Positions 1-8,455 are shown, numbered from the stretch's first letter. The stretch: DNA of 40,192 bases from Parabacteroides sp. (GCA_017937385.1 JAGBDR010000080.1:1-40192), one strand, 5' to 3'. Notes: generated from the letters alone by a model not told the origin. Made by a program: numbers and translations.

Positions 1-98
1 GTTTCTGATGTAAAAGTGTGGGGGCAAAACATTTCACACGGTCTTTTTGACTAACAAAAGGTCGGCCTTATTCCACACATTGATGTTGGTACTTTATG

Positions 99-131
99 CA
101 AAAATATAACAATTAAATATTATACAACAAA
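99..131 (-). promoter_or_regulatory. Leftward Bacteroidetes-type promoter
   Basis: On the minus strand there is a TTTG box (128-131) and a TATTTTTG box (99-106) separated by 21 bp, matching the Bacteroidetes -33/-7 pattern. It points out of the window to the left, presumably to a gene beginning near or beyond base 1. No convincing coding start is visible inside the window. Confidence 0.45.
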
Positions 132-134
132 AGA

Positions 135-200
135 AACACAGCTGTGATACAGACGGAACACAGTTGTGATACACAAAGAACACAACTGTGAAATGAATTA
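135..200. repeat. Three direct repeats with 22-bp period (locus A)
   Basis: Three copies beginning AACACA start at 135, 157 and 179, exactly 22 bp apart. Each core is a near-perfect palindrome of the form CACAGYTGTG. The first is fully palindromic and the third is the reverse complement of the second. The array lies between the leftward promoter at 99-131 and the rightward promoter at 314-345, so it could be a regulator-binding array. That role is inference. Confidence 0.7.
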
Positions 201-313
201 TACTGTCGGTTTCTTCCCTTTAAAATAACGGTTATAGGAGTAAAACAGACCTTAATGTGGAGGAAGAGTATGTTCTTGAATGTGATATTTGATGTGGTAG
301 CCTTGAGCTATCT

Positions 314-345
314 GTTGTGTATTTGTCGGATAGTCTGTATTTTTG
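314..345 (+). promoter_or_regulatory. Promoter of the acyl-CoA ligase gene
   Basis: GTTG (314-317), 20 bp, then TATTTTTG (338-345) fits the Bacteroidetes -33/-7 consensus. Transcription would begin around 350, which rules out the in-frame TTG at 317 as a start and supports the ATG at 371. The rest of the first 370 bases holds only the repeat array and the opposite promoter. Confidence 0.6.
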
Positions 346-370
346 CGTAAATTATAATAATGTGTGCAGT

Positions 371-2035
371 ATGATACAAGAGAATTTTATCAAAATATAC
401 GAGGAGAGTTTCAAGAAGAACTGGGAACTGCCTGCTTTGACGGATTATAGCAAAGGGATCACCTTCTCTTTTGCCGACGTAGCCAAAGAGATTGCCCGTA
501 TTCACATCCTTTTTGAAGAATGCCAGATTCGGCGGGGAGATAAGATTGCTCTGATTGGTAAAGACAGTGCCCGCTGGTGCATTGTCTATATGGCTGCCGT
601 GACGTATGGGGCGATTATCGTGCCTATCCTGCAGGATTTCAGCCCGAACGACGTACACCATATCATCAACCATTCCGAATCGGTTTTTCTTTTTGTCAGC
701 GATCGTATCTGGGATGCGCTTGAAGAAGAAATGATCGAGGAGGTTCGTGGCGTCTTCTCTTTGTCCGATTTCCGTTGCCTGCACCAGCGCGATGGGGAAA
801 ATATCCAGAAGTTATTGAAAGGGATGGACGAAAAGGTAGAGGAGAAATATCCGAACGGTTTTGGAAAAGACGATATCAAATATGCGGAACTGGATAACGA
901 CAAAGTCGTGGAAATCAACTACACTTCCGGTACGACCGGCTTCAGCAAGGGGGTTATGCTGACTGGAAATAATTTGGCGGGAAATGTAACGTATGGTGTC
1001 GAACTTGGTGTGTTGTACAGAGGGGAACGTGAGCTTTGTTTCCTGCCTTTGGCACATGCTTATAGCTGTGCGTTCAATTTCTTGGTCCCGATGGCTGTTG
1101 GGGTACATGTGTACTTGTTGGGCAAGGTGCCCTCTCCTAAAATTCTGTTGAAAGCTTTCGAGGAGGTGAAACCGAACTTGATCCTGACGGTCCCCTTGAT
1201 CCTGGAGAAGATTTACAAGAAGATGATCTTGCCGCAACTCAGCAAGACCACCATGAAGTTGGCGCTGAATATCCCGTTGCTGGATTCCCGCATTTATGCG
1301 CAGATCCGGAAAAAGCTGGTTGACGCGTTTGGCGGTCGTTTCCGCGAAGTGATTGTTGGAGGGGCTGCCATGAATGAAGAGGTGACGAATTTTCTTTATA
1401 AGATCAAATTTCCGTTTACGATCGGCTATGGCATGACGGAGTGCGGACCGCTGATCAGCTATGACCATAATGACGAATATGTGCCCGGATCATGTGGACA
1501 GATCTTGAAAGGAATCATGAATGTGCGCATCGACTCGGAAGATCCTTATAATAAGGTAGGGGAAATCCAGGTGAGCGGCGAAAATGTCATGAAAGGATAC
1601 TATAAGAACGAGGATGCGACTTCCAATGTCTTTACGGAGGATGGTTGGTTGCGTACGGGTGACTTAGGAACGATCGATGCCGATAACCGTATTTATATTC
1701 GCGGCCGCAACAAGACGATGATCTTGGGGCCAAGCGGACAGAATATTTATCCGGAAGAGATCGAATCGAAATTGAACAATCTCCCGTTTGTGATGGAAAG
1801 CATCATAATCGAGAAGAACGGCAAATTGGTAGGACTTGTCTATCCGGATTATGATACGGTAGACGGTACAGGTGTTTCGCATGAAGACCTTCCGATTATC
1901 ATGGAGCAGAATCGAATCGAGCTTAACAAACTTTTAGCACCTTACGAAGCGGTCTCCGCTCTGCAGTTGTATCCGACGGAATTCGAAAAGACACCGAAGA
2001 AAAGTATCAAGCGTTACTTGTATAGCAACTATTAA
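371..2035 (+). CDS. AMP-dependent long-chain acyl-CoA synthetase
   Basis: A 554-residue ANL-superfamily adenylating enzyme, most like long-chain fatty-acid-CoA ligases: a fatty acid is activated to acyl-AMP and then transferred to CoA in the cytoplasm. Visible motifs are the nucleotide-binding loop YTSGTTGFSKGV, the GYGMTECGP motif, the WLRTGDLG hinge motif, and a C-terminal TPKKSIKR segment carrying the likely catalytic lysine. Length is normal for a FadD-type enzyme. The frame extends upstream to a TTG at 317, but the promoter lies downstream of that, so ATG 371 is chosen. It is monocistronic by spacing: the next gene has its own promoter. The chain length of the substrate cannot be read from sequence. 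Confidence 0.9.
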   Translation: MIQENFIKIYEESFKKNWELPALTDYSKGITFSFADVAKEIARIHILFEECQIRRGDKIALIGKDSARWCIVYMAAVTYGAIIVPILQDFSPNDVHHIINHSESVFLFVSDRIWDALEEEMIEEVRGVFSLSDFRCLHQRDGENIQKLLKGMDEKVEEKYPNGFGKDDIKYAELDNDKVVEINYTSGTTGFSKGVMLTGNNLAGNVTYGVELGVLYRGERELCFLPLAHAYSCAFNFLVPMAVGVHVYLLGKVPSPKILLKAFEEVKPNLILTVPLILEKIYKKMILPQLSKTTMKLALNIPLLDSRIYAQIRKKLVDAFGGRFREVIVGGAAMNEEVTNFLYKIKFPFTIGYGMTECGPLISYDHNDEYVPGSCGQILKGIMNVRIDSEDPYNKVGEIQVSGENVMKGYYKNEDATSNVFTEDGWLRTGDLGTIDADNRIYIRGRNKTMILGPSGQNIYPEEIESKLNNLPFVMESIIIEKNGKLVGLVYPDYDTVDGTGVSHEDLPIIMEQNRIELNKLLAPYEAVSALQLYPTEFEKTPKKSIKRYLYSNY

Positions 2036-2106
2036 GCTATTTATCCGGTCTTATGAATCAGCACATTGTCATCTATTTGAAAAATAGTTCGAAAAAAAAC
2101 GTTTTT

Positions 2107-2142
2107 ATGTTGTACAACATATTTGATTAATACATACATTTG
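2107..2142 (+). promoter_or_regulatory. Promoter with 14-bp palindrome for the small lipoprotein
   Basis: TACATTTG (2135-2142) is a perfect -7 box, and GTTG (2109-2112) lies 22 bp upstream as the probable -33 box. The -33 region is embedded in the perfect 14-bp palindrome ATGTTGTACAACAT (2107-2120), which looks like an operator. The in-frame TTG at 2140 lies inside the -7 box and cannot be the translation start. Confidence 0.55.
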
Positions 2143-2193
2143 CGACGTTTTAAGACAAGAAGATATTATAGACCGTTTAAATTAAAGAACAAA

Positions 2194-2421
2194 ATGAAAA
2201 AGTTAGTTGCATTTGCTGCCGTTATCGCAGCTGTATCGTTTACATCTTGTGGCAATAAATCAGCCGAGAATTCTGAAGTTGCAGAAACTGAAACAGAAGC
2301 TACTGTAGAAGAAGTTGTAGCTCCGGTAGAAGAAACTCCTGCCGAAGATGCAGTTGCCGAAGGTGATTCGACTACTGTTGAAACTCCGGCAGTTGAAACT
2401 GAAGCTGCTCCTGCTGAATAA
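2194..2421 (+). CDS. Small acidic low-complexity lipoprotein
   Basis: A 75-residue protein starting MKKLVAFAAVIAAVSFTSCG. It has a short positively charged N-terminus, a hydrophobic stretch and an FTSC lipobox, so it is probably exported and lipidated at about Cys19. The mature part is almost entirely Glu, Ala, Val, Thr and Pro in repeating E-x-E-A and V-E-T patterns, making it very acidic and probably disordered. No enzymatic domain is visible. The start is set by the signal peptide and by a promoter ending at 2142. Similar small Glu/Ala-rich lipoproteins occur in Bacteroidetes, but their function is unknown to me. It is followed at once by a strong terminator, so it is transcribed alone. 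Confidence 0.8.
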   Translation: MKKLVAFAAVIAAVSFTSCGNKSAENSEVAETETEATVEEVVAPVEETPAEDAVAEGDSTTVETPAVETEAAPAE

Positions 2422-2446
2422 TCATTCAGCAATCAGTAAAGAGGAC

Positions 2447-2478
2447 AGTCTGTATGCGCATAACATACAGACTTTTTT
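2447..2478 (+). terminator. Rho-independent terminator after the small lipoprotein
   Basis: A perfect 10-bp inverted repeat (AGTCTGTATG / CATACAGACT, 2447-2456 and 2464-2473) with a 7-nt loop is followed by a T run. It lies 25 bp after the lipoprotein stop codon and just before the convergent transcarbamylase gene. Confidence 0.85.
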
Positions 2479-2516
2479 GATTTTCATCCTTTTCACAGAT
2501 TACTTTTCCCCTTTTC

Positions 2517-3470
2517 TTATAATCCCATCAATATCTTTTTCAATACCGTTTGTGCCGAGATTTCACGGTTAGCGGCTTCAGGGATCACGATGCTTTGAGG
2601 GCTTTCGATTACGTCGTCCGTTACGATCATGTTGCGGCGGACGGGCAGGCAGTGCATGAAATAGGCATTGTTGGTCAATGCCATCTTTTCGGCATCGACG
2701 GTCCAACTGCGGTCTGTGCTAAGCACTTTGCCGTAATGGGGATCTACGTATGCAGACCAGTTTTTGGCATAGATGAAGTCTGCACCTTCGAACGCTTTCT
2801 TCTGGTCATATTCCACACGGGCATTACCGACGAACTTCGGGTCCAGTTCGTAACCTTCCGGATGGGTGATTACAAACTCATAGTCTGTTGCATTCATCCA
2901 TTCGGCAAAACTGTTCGGGACGGCCTGCGGAAGTGATTTGGGATGAGGAGCCCAAGTCATGACAACTTTCGGCCGGGCTGTCTTCTTGTACTCTTCGATC
3001 GTGATCAGGTCGGCAAAACTCTGCAACGGATGGCGGGTTGCCGCTTCCATGCTGAATACCGGCCGGCCGGAATATTGGATGAACTGGTTCAATATCTTTT
3101 CGTTGTAATCGTCTTCCTTGTTTTCAAAACGGGCAAAGGAACGCACGCCGATCACGTCGCAATAGCATCCCATTACCGGAACCGCTTCTAAAAGGTGTTC
3201 CGGTTTGTCGCCATCCATGATCACGCCACGTTCGGTTTCCAGTTTCCAGGCACCTTGGTTTACGTCGAGCACCATCGTGTTCATGCCTAAATTCATGGCT
3301 GCCTTCTGTGTCGAGAGGCGGGTGCGGAGGCTGGAGTTGAAGAATATCATCAATAACGTCTTGTTTTTGCCCAGTTCGGTAAACCGGTAACGGTCTTTCT
3401 TGATCTCGAAAGCCTCGGCGAGCGCCTGTTTGAGGTCGCCTAAATCCTGTACACAAGTGAAGTTTCTCAT
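2517..3470 (-). CDS. argF': N-succinylornithine carbamoyltransferase
   Basis: A 317-residue transcarbamylase that transfers carbamoyl from carbamoyl phosphate to N-succinyl-L-ornithine in the acylated arginine pathway of Bacteroidetes. The carbamoyl-phosphate motif is SSLRTR (about residues 46-51), with HPLQ further on and the HCLPVRR motif near the C-terminus. Pro90 in GDKPEHL is the residue that distinguishes the succinylornithine enzyme from the acetylornithine enzyme, which has Glu there. The sequence closely follows my recollection of the Bacteroides fragilis protein. The frame extends 22 codons upstream, but MRNFTCVQDL matches the family start. It lies 22 bp after the acyl-CoA synthetase gene on the same strand, so co-transcription is likely although the pathways are unrelated. 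Confidence 0.93.
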   Translation of the reverse strand: MRNFTCVQDLGDLKQALAEAFEIKKDRYRFTELGKNKTLLMIFFNSSLRTRLSTQKAAMNLGMNTMVLDVNQGAWKLETERGVIMDGDKPEHLLEAVPVMGCYCDVIGVRSFARFENKEDDYNEKILNQFIQYSGRPVFSMEAATRHPLQSFADLITIEEYKKTARPKVVMTWAPHPKSLPQAVPNSFAEWMNATDYEFVITHPEGYELDPKFVGNARVEYDQKKAFEGADFIYAKNWSAYVDPHYGKVLSTDRSWTVDAEKMALTNNAYFMHCLPVRRNMIVTDDVIESPQSIVIPEAANREISAQTVLKKILMGL

Positions 3471-3492
3471 GTTATGTCTGTTTTTATAGGGT

Positions 3493-5145
3493 TCATTTAT
3501 CTTTGTCTCTGATCTCGACCCGGCGTATCTTGCCACTGATCGTTTTGGGTAATTCGTCTACAAACTCGACGACACGCGGGTATTTGTACGGAGCTGTCAC
3601 CTTTTTGACATGGTCCTGCAATTCCTTGACCAATGCGTCTCCGGCTTTATCCTTGTAGTCCTTGGCCAGTACGATGGTGGCTTTTACGACCTGCCCGCGG
3701 ATTTCATCGGGGACACCGGTGATTGCACATTCGACAACTGCCGGGTGTGTCATCAGGGCGCTTTCCACTTCGAACGGGCCGATACGGTAGCCGGAACTCT
3801 TGATCACGTCGTCGGCACGGCCTACGAACCAGAGGTAACCGTCTTCATCACGCCAGGCGACGTCACCCGTGTAATACAGGCCGTCGTGCCAGGCTTCGCG
3901 TGTGCGTTCGGCATCCCGGTAATATTCCTTGAAAAGGCCGATCGGTTTGCCATTTGTCGTGTGGATCACGATCTGTCCCTGTTCGCCGTCTTCGGCACGG
4001 GTTCCGTCCGGGCGCAACAAGTCTACCTCGTATTGCGGGTTGGGGACCCCCATCGAGCCGGGTTTCGGCTCCATCCACGGGAATGTGGCGACGGTCAAGG
4101 TAGTTTCCGTTTGTCCGAAACCTTCCATCAGCTTGATGCCGGTCAGTTTGTAGAACGTGTCGAATACGGCAGGGTTCAAGGCTTCGCCGGCAATGGTACA
4201 GTATTGGAGGGACGACAGGTCGTATTTCGTCAGGTCTTCGCGTATCAGGAAACGGAAGATCGTGGGAGGCGCACACAAAGAGGTGATGCGGTAGTCCTGT
4301 ATCATCTGCAACATATCGGCAGGCGTGAATTTCTCATGGTCGTACACGAATACGGTCGCTCCCGCAATCCATTGCCCATAGAGCTTTCCCCATACAGCTT
4401 TCCCCCAGCCGGTATCGGCGATCGTCAGGTGGAGGCTGTCTGCATGCAGGTTATGCCAGAAACTTCCTGTCACGATATGGCCCAGCGGATAGGTGAAATC
4501 GTGTGCCACCATTTTCGGATTTCCGGTTGTGCCGGAAGTGAAATACATCAGTGAAATGTCGTCGTTGCTGTTCGGATGTTCCGGGCGTACGAACGGAGCC
4601 GCGTTTTCGAGTCCTTTGTGGAAATCCTCGAACCCTTCGGGTATTTCGGGACCGACTGAAACCACGCGCTTGACAGATGGCGAATCGGGCAGTGAGTCGA
4701 TGATATGTTGGGTGATCACTGGCTCGCCCGCACAGACGATCATCTTGATATCGGCGGCATTTGCTCGATAGACGATATCTTTCTTTGTCAGCAAGTGGGT
4801 TGCCGGGATCACCACCGCGCCCAATTTATGCAACGCGATAATCGAGAACCAGAATTCGTAACGGCGTTTCAGTATCAGCATGACCATATCGCCGTGTCCG
4901 ATTCCCAACGACTGGAAATAAGCGGCCGTCTGGTCGGTATATTTCTTTAGGTCGGCAAATGTGAAGTTGATGTGTTCTCCCTGATCGTTTGTCCAGCATA
5001 GCGCAACCTTGTCGGGCTCTTCTTCTGCCCATGCATCTACTACGTCATATCCGAAGTTGAAGTTCTCCGGGACTTTTATTTTGAAATTCTTTATAAAGTC
5101 TTCTTGCGACTCGAAAGTCGTCTTGTCTATGAATCTTTCTAACAT
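3493..5145 (-). CDS. Acyl-CoA synthetase (medium-chain or acetyl-CoA synthetase-like)
   Basis: A 550-residue ANL-family ligase of the AcsA/ACSM type. Motifs are [13 protein letters not shown] (AMP-binding loop), GFGQTETT, the YYTGDVAW hinge motif, and C-terminal KTISGKIRR, whose lysine is the expected catalytic and acetylation site. Its substrate is probably an acetate-like, short- or medium-chain, or aromatic acid. The start MLERFIDK (5145) is preferred over a Met six codons upstream, because the upstream bases belong to a heptamer repeat block. It lies downstream of an XRE-cupin regulator and upstream of the transcarbamylase on the same strand. Pairing of XRE-cupin regulators with acyl-CoA synthetases recurs in gut anaerobes, so the regulator probably senses the acid or acyl-CoA (inference). 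Confidence 0.9.
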   Translation of the reverse strand: MLERFIDKTTFESQEDFIKNFKIKVPENFNFGYDVVDAWAEEEPDKVALCWTNDQGEHINFTFADLKKYTDQTAAYFQSLGIGHGDMVMLILKRRYEFWFSIIALHKLGAVVIPATHLLTKKDIVYRANAADIKMIVCAGEPVITQHIIDSLPDSPSVKRVVSVGPEIPEGFEDFHKGLENAAPFVRPEHPNSNDDISLMYFTSGTTGNPKMVAHDFTYPLGHIVTGSFWHNLHADSLHLTIADTGWGKAVWGKLYGQWIAGATVFVYDHEKFTPADMLQMIQDYRITSLCAPPTIFRFLIREDLTKYDLSSLQYCTIAGEALNPAVFDTFYKLTGIKLMEGFGQTETTLTVATFPWMEPKPGSMGVPNPQYEVDLLRPDGTRAEDGEQGQIVIHTTNGKPIGLFKEYYRDAERTREAWHDGLYYTGDVAWRDEDGYLWFVGRADDVIKSSGYRIGPFEVESALMTHPAVVECAITGVPDEIRGQVVKATIVLAKDYKDKAGDALVKELQDHVKKVTAPYKYPRVVEFVDELPKTISGKIRRVEIRDKDK

Positions 5146-5154
5146 AATTGATCG

Positions 5155-5236
5155 AATTGACAATTAATAATTGACAATCGGCAACCGATAATTGACAATG
5201 CTTTTTAATTGTCAATTGTCCATTGTCAATTGTCCA
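5155..5236. repeat. Heptamer-based inverted repeat (TTGACAA type)
   Basis: The spacer between the regulator and acyl-CoA synthetase genes is filled with copies of AATTGACAAT on the left half and ATTGTCAATTG on the right half, so transcripts could fold into an imperfect hairpin. It shares its unit with the repeat at 13891-13989. There is no T run, so it is not a standard terminator. Confidence 0.75.
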
Positions 5237-5237
5237 T

Positions 5238-5792
5238 TTATAAGATGATTGCCAGAAAACTGACTTTCTCTCCATCAAGTGCCTTCATCCCGTGAGGCAG
5301 TTCGGAGTTGAAATAGATACTGTCTCCCTCTTCCAGTATCAGGTCTTTGTCGTTGATCTGTAGAAGCATACGGCCTTTCAGTACCATATTGTACTCTTGT
5401 CCGGGATGTGAATTCAGATAAATCGGGGTTTCGTCAGGAGTCGGATGGACGGTGACCATGAACGGGTCTGCTTTCCGGCCTGCGAAACCGGCGGCAAGCG
5501 ACTGGTACTTGTAGGCTTTGGTTCGTTCTACGGCAATGCCTTTCCCTTTGCGGGTAATGAAGTAGCTGCTCATTTTAGGTTCGTCACCGAACATCAGGGT
5601 GGTCAATTCTACGCCGTAGGCTTGTGAAATCTGATGCAATACACTTACTGAAATATCAACAGTACCGCTTTCCAGCTTCATATACTGTTCGGGAGTCAGG
5701 TTGCAAACCCCGGCCATTTCTTCAGGTGTAATTTCCAGTGCATCCCGAAGTCCGGCCAAACGCTCCGCAATTTGTTTTATCTGTTCGTTCAT
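5238..5792 (-). CDS. XRE-family regulator with C-terminal cupin domain
   Basis: A 184-residue cytoplasmic transcription factor. Residues about 8-62 form a Cro/CI-type helix-turn-helix (LAGLRDALEITPEEMAGVCN, then YMKLESG). Residues about 110-182 form a small-molecule-binding cupin with the HPGQEYNMVLKGRM and GDSIYFNSELPHGM motifs. It is the first gene of a probable operon with the acyl-CoA synthetase and the transcarbamylase. A -7-like box (TAAATTTG, minus strand, 5822-5829) lies 30 bp upstream of the start. The ligand is unknown; by context it may be the substrate or product of the adjacent synthetase. Confidence 0.88.
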   Translation of the reverse strand: MNEQIKQIAERLAGLRDALEITPEEMAGVCNLTPEQYMKLESGTVDISVSVLHQISQAYGVELTTLMFGDEPKMSSYFITRKGKGIAVERTKAYKYQSLAAGFAGRKADPFMVTVHPTPDETPIYLNSHPGQEYNMVLKGRMLLQINDKDLILEEGDSIYFNSELPHGMKALDGEKVSFLAIIL

Positions 5793-5821
5793 TTCCGTTG
5801 ATTATTATATGAATGAGGCTT

Positions 5822-5829
5822 CAAATTTA
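5822..5829 (-). promoter_or_regulatory. -7 box upstream of the XRE-cupin gene
   Basis: TAAATTTG on the minus strand matches TAnnTTTG. No good -33 box is seen at the usual distance, which is compatible with an activator-dependent or autoregulated promoter. The 418-bp gap 5793-6210 otherwise holds only the phased repeat at 6078-6172. Confidence 0.4.
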
Positions 5830-6077
5830 CATAAAAACTTTACTTTTTTACGCGCATCCAGTAAAATTCCCTCTCTTTTTGATCTGAAAAAGGGAGAAAT
5901 GCCTTTTGAAATGTTCAGGCTTACGGAAACTTTTGTTTGCTACAAGTGATTCTTGGGAGTTCGGCTATTCCACAATGTCAGGATTTTTGTTTTTCGGCAA
6001 TAAAAAGGTGTGGTCTTTTGATCTTCTGCCGTGCTCGTTTATGCCTCATCCTTGATCTTCTCTATTGGTCCGTGATA

Positions 6078-6172
6078 ACAATGCCCATCATGAGGTGGTC
6101 AGGATGGGCATTGTAGAGTTGCTTGAATGGGCATTGTAACGACCTTATAATGGGCATTCTAAACTTTCGCCA
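6078..6172. repeat. Three direct repeats with 23-bp period plus one inverted copy (locus B)
   Basis: ATGGGCATTGTA occurs at 6104 and 6127, and ATGGGCATTCTA at 6150, exactly 23 bp apart, with divergent sequence in between. An inverted copy, ACAATGCCCAT, lies at 6078-6088 and could pair with the first direct copy to form an 11-bp stem with a 15-nt loop. The array lies just downstream of mdh and upstream of the XRE-cupin gene. Confidence 0.75.
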
Positions 6173-6210
6173 ATTGAAGCTCGTTTTTCTGCCTGTTATT
6201 AAGGCTTTTA

Positions 6211-7152
6211 TCAGAGAGCGCCGACCTCTTTCAAAGCTTCGTTTGTTTTGTGGACGGCAGCTGCGCTCTTGGCGAAGAGTTCTTTTTCTTCTGCGTTCAG
6301 TTCCAGTTCCACGATCTTTTCGATACCGTTCTTGCCCAAGATGACAGGAACACCGATACAGATGTCGGATTCTCCGTATTCACCTTCCAGATAAACGGAG
6401 CAAGGGATCATCTTCTTCTGGTTGTGGATGATCGATTCAACTACGTATGCTCCTGCCGCACCCGGTGCATACCAAGCGGAAGTTCCTAACAGTTTCGTCA
6501 GCGTAGCACCGCCGACCATTGTAGAAGCAACAACTTCCTGCAGTTTTTCTGCGCTCAGCAATGTGCTGACCGGTTGTCCTTTGTAAGTCGCCAGACGAGC
6601 CAGCGGAATCATGGTCGTGTCGCCGTGACCGCCGATTACCATGCCTTCCACTTCGTTGGCGTTGCAGCCCAAAGCCTGAGACAAGAAATATTTGAAACGA
6701 GAGCTATCCAAAGCGCCACCCATACCGATGATACGGTTTTTCGGCAGACCCAGCGATTTCAATGCCAAGTAAGTCATCGTATCCATCGGGTTGGAGATTA
6801 CGACCAGAATTGCGTTCGGAGAGTATTTCAAGATGTTTTGAGCTACGCTCTTGACGATACCGGCGTTTACGCCAATCAGTTCTTCTCGTGTCATACCCGG
6901 TTTGCGAGGAATACCAGAAGTGATGACAACAACGTCAGAGTTGGCTGTTTTTTCGTAGTCGTTCGTGCAACCTGTAACTGTAGTATCGAAACCAAGCAGT
7001 TGAGCAGTCTGCATCATATCCATTGCTTTCCCTTCGGAAACCCCTTCCTTAACGTCAAGCATTACAACTTCGTCTGCCACTTCATTGAAGGCAAGAACAT
7101 TTGCGCAAGTAGCACCTACATTACCGGCGCCAACAACTGTTACTTTAGACAT
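6211..7152 (-). CDS. mdh: Malate dehydrogenase
   Basis: A 313-residue NAD-dependent malate dehydrogenase of the LDH-like clade, interconverting malate and oxaloacetate in the branched TCA/fumarate pathway of these anaerobes. The N-terminal GAGNVGATCA is the dinucleotide-binding loop and an acidic residue ends the second strand (MLDVKEG). IPRKPGMTRE carries the substrate-binding arginines of a malate enzyme, and GGHGDTTM contains the catalytic histidine. Length is typical. A minus-strand promoter lies about 60 bp upstream and both neighbours are well separated, so it is probably monocistronic. Confidence 0.96.
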   Translation of the reverse strand: MSKVTVVGAGNVGATCANVLAFNEVADEVVMLDVKEGVSEGKAMDMMQTAQLLGFDTTVTGCTNDYEKTANSDVVVITSGIPRKPGMTREELIGVNAGIVKSVAQNILKYSPNAILVVISNPMDTMTYLALKSLGLPKNRIIGMGGALDSSRFKYFLSQALGCNANEVEGMVIGGHGDTTMIPLARLATYKGQPVSTLLSAEKLQEVVASTMVGGATLTKLLGTSAWYAPGAAGAYVVESIIHNQKKMIPCSVYLEGEYGESDICIGVPVILGKNGIEKIVELELNAEEKELFAKSAAAVHKTNEALKEVGAL

Positions 7153-7210
7153 AATAATAAGTTTTATACGTTTTACTTATAATAATACTTCCATCTCTCT
7201 AAAAAGCGAG

Positions 7211-7241
7211 ACAAAGGTACAACCTATTACGGAATAAAGAA
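7211..7241 (-). promoter_or_regulatory. mdh promoter
   Basis: On the minus strand, TACCTTTG (7211-7218) is a perfect -7 box, and TTTC (7238-7241) lies 19 bp upstream as a one-mismatch -33 box. The untranslated leader would be about 50 nt. Confidence 0.6.
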
Positions 7242-7273
7242 ATATTTCCGTAAATAAAATAGGCCTTTCGTTA

Positions 7274-8398
7274 TTACTCGCGGTAAATATATCGCAACAA
7301 TACCGGGTTGTCATCCTCTTTCACCCTTTCAAGCCCTCTTTTCCCTGATAAATCAAATGCTTCTTTTATTGCATAAAGGGAACCAGGCACGGAGGTTTTG
7401 ATTAATTGACATCCTTTTTCAACTGACAACCAAGGCGAATCAGTTGAAATTAGATTTGCATGTGGATAAAACCGATCCTGTTTTTTGTCATACACAGCCA
7501 TGAACGGTTTCATCTTCTCCCCATTGAATTCCGAAATGGTATAGAATATAAAACTGTGGGCGTTTGTTTCAAACAGGTCGGATATCTGGATACGCGGTCC
7601 GTCCGGTCTTACTTTTGGTGTATAGTCGGCTATTATCGTCAGTTCGTCATACGTCCATTTCATTTTGCCTGTCTGGAGAAGCCACGCTGGTTCAATCCCG
7701 TTTTCATCCATGCGATACACTGTATCATTGAAATAATGGTAGGTATACATATCTTCATTAAGCGTATAAATATAAGATTGTCCGGCATAGCCTTCAGTGC
7801 CCATTTCACGTTCCCGTTTACAGATCGTATCCATGCGTCCGGCCTGGACGTCATAACAATAAATGTCCGGCATAACGGAATTGCCGGTTGTTTGATAATA
7901 GACTTTACCTTCTTTATACCGGAAATTGTCCATCCAAGTTTCTTCCGGCAATTTGAATGAGCATACAAAACTGCCGTCGAAACCGTATACGTTCATCTTT
8001 CTTCCGAAATAATCCATCACATACAGACGTTGTTCCTCTTCAACAGGCTGGATCTTTTTAATAGAAACATATTCTTCCGGTCCCTGTCCGGATGCTCCGA
8101 TATATTGCAGGAAATGTCCTGTCTTATCGAACTTGCCGATTCTATTATCAAAACCCAGCCAATAGAATTCCCGGCTCTCTTCCATACAGGAAATTTCTTT
8201 TATCAGGCAACTGTCTGTTGTTTCCAAGGGAATTGCTTCCACTTTCATCCCTAATGTCTCCTGGGGCAATTCCATATCCGGATCAATCTGATTAACATGA
8301 TCCAACATCAGAGCGTGTAATCCTGTAGTCTTCTCTTGGTGGCAAGCGGAAAGAAATAGGCCAACACTCAATAACAACAATCCTTTCCATGATTTCAT
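7274..8398 (-). CDS. 6-bladed beta-propeller lipoprotein
   Basis: A 374-residue predicted lipoprotein. The N-terminus MKSWKGLLLLSVGLFLSAC has a hydrophobic segment and an LSAC lipobox at Cys19, so it is anchored in the envelope. The mature protein resembles the 6-bladed beta-propeller family that is abundant in Bacteroides. Early in the domain it shows EAIPLETTDSCLI, then NRIGKFDKTGHFLQYIGASGQGPEEY, a typical propeller blade with the conserved GxGPEEY turn. Such proteins are thought to bind ligands or partner with surface systems, but the exact role is unknown. It stands alone between mdh and the methyltransferase, with a long heptamer hairpin just upstream of its 5' region. No clear consensus promoter was found. 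Confidence 0.82.
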   Translation of the reverse strand: MKSWKGLLLLSVGLFLSACHQEKTTGLHALMLDHVNQIDPDMELPQETLGMKVEAIPLETTDSCLIKEISCMEESREFYWLGFDNRIGKFDKTGHFLQYIGASGQGPEEYVSIKKIQPVEEEQRLYVMDYFGRKMNVYGFDGSFVCSFKLPEETWMDNFRYKEGKVYYQTTGNSVMPDIYCYDVQAGRMDTICKREREMGTEGYAGQSYIYTLNEDMYTYHYFNDTVYRMDENGIEPAWLLQTGKMKWTYDELTIIADYTPKVRPDGPRIQISDLFETNAHSFIFYTISEFNGEKMKPFMAVYDKKQDRFYPHANLISTDSPWLSVEKGCQLIKTSVPGSLYAIKEAFDLSGKRGLERVKEDDNPVLLRYIYRE

Positions 8399-8455
8399 AT
8401 TCGTCTATTTTATACTTTACTAATCTTTTTGATTCATTAAGGCAACTATGATTTT

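Noticed and set aside
1-54. Open plus-strand frame ending VWGQNISHGLFD before a TAA, and a minus-strand frame from base 32 (MFCPHTFTSE) running off the edge
   Set aside because: Too short to recognise. Either could be the end or start of a neighbouring gene, but nothing in the window supports a call beyond the leftward promoter.
317-370. Upstream TTG start for the acyl-CoA ligase
   Set aside because: The promoter -7 box (338-345) lies downstream of this TTG, so the codon would not be transcribed.
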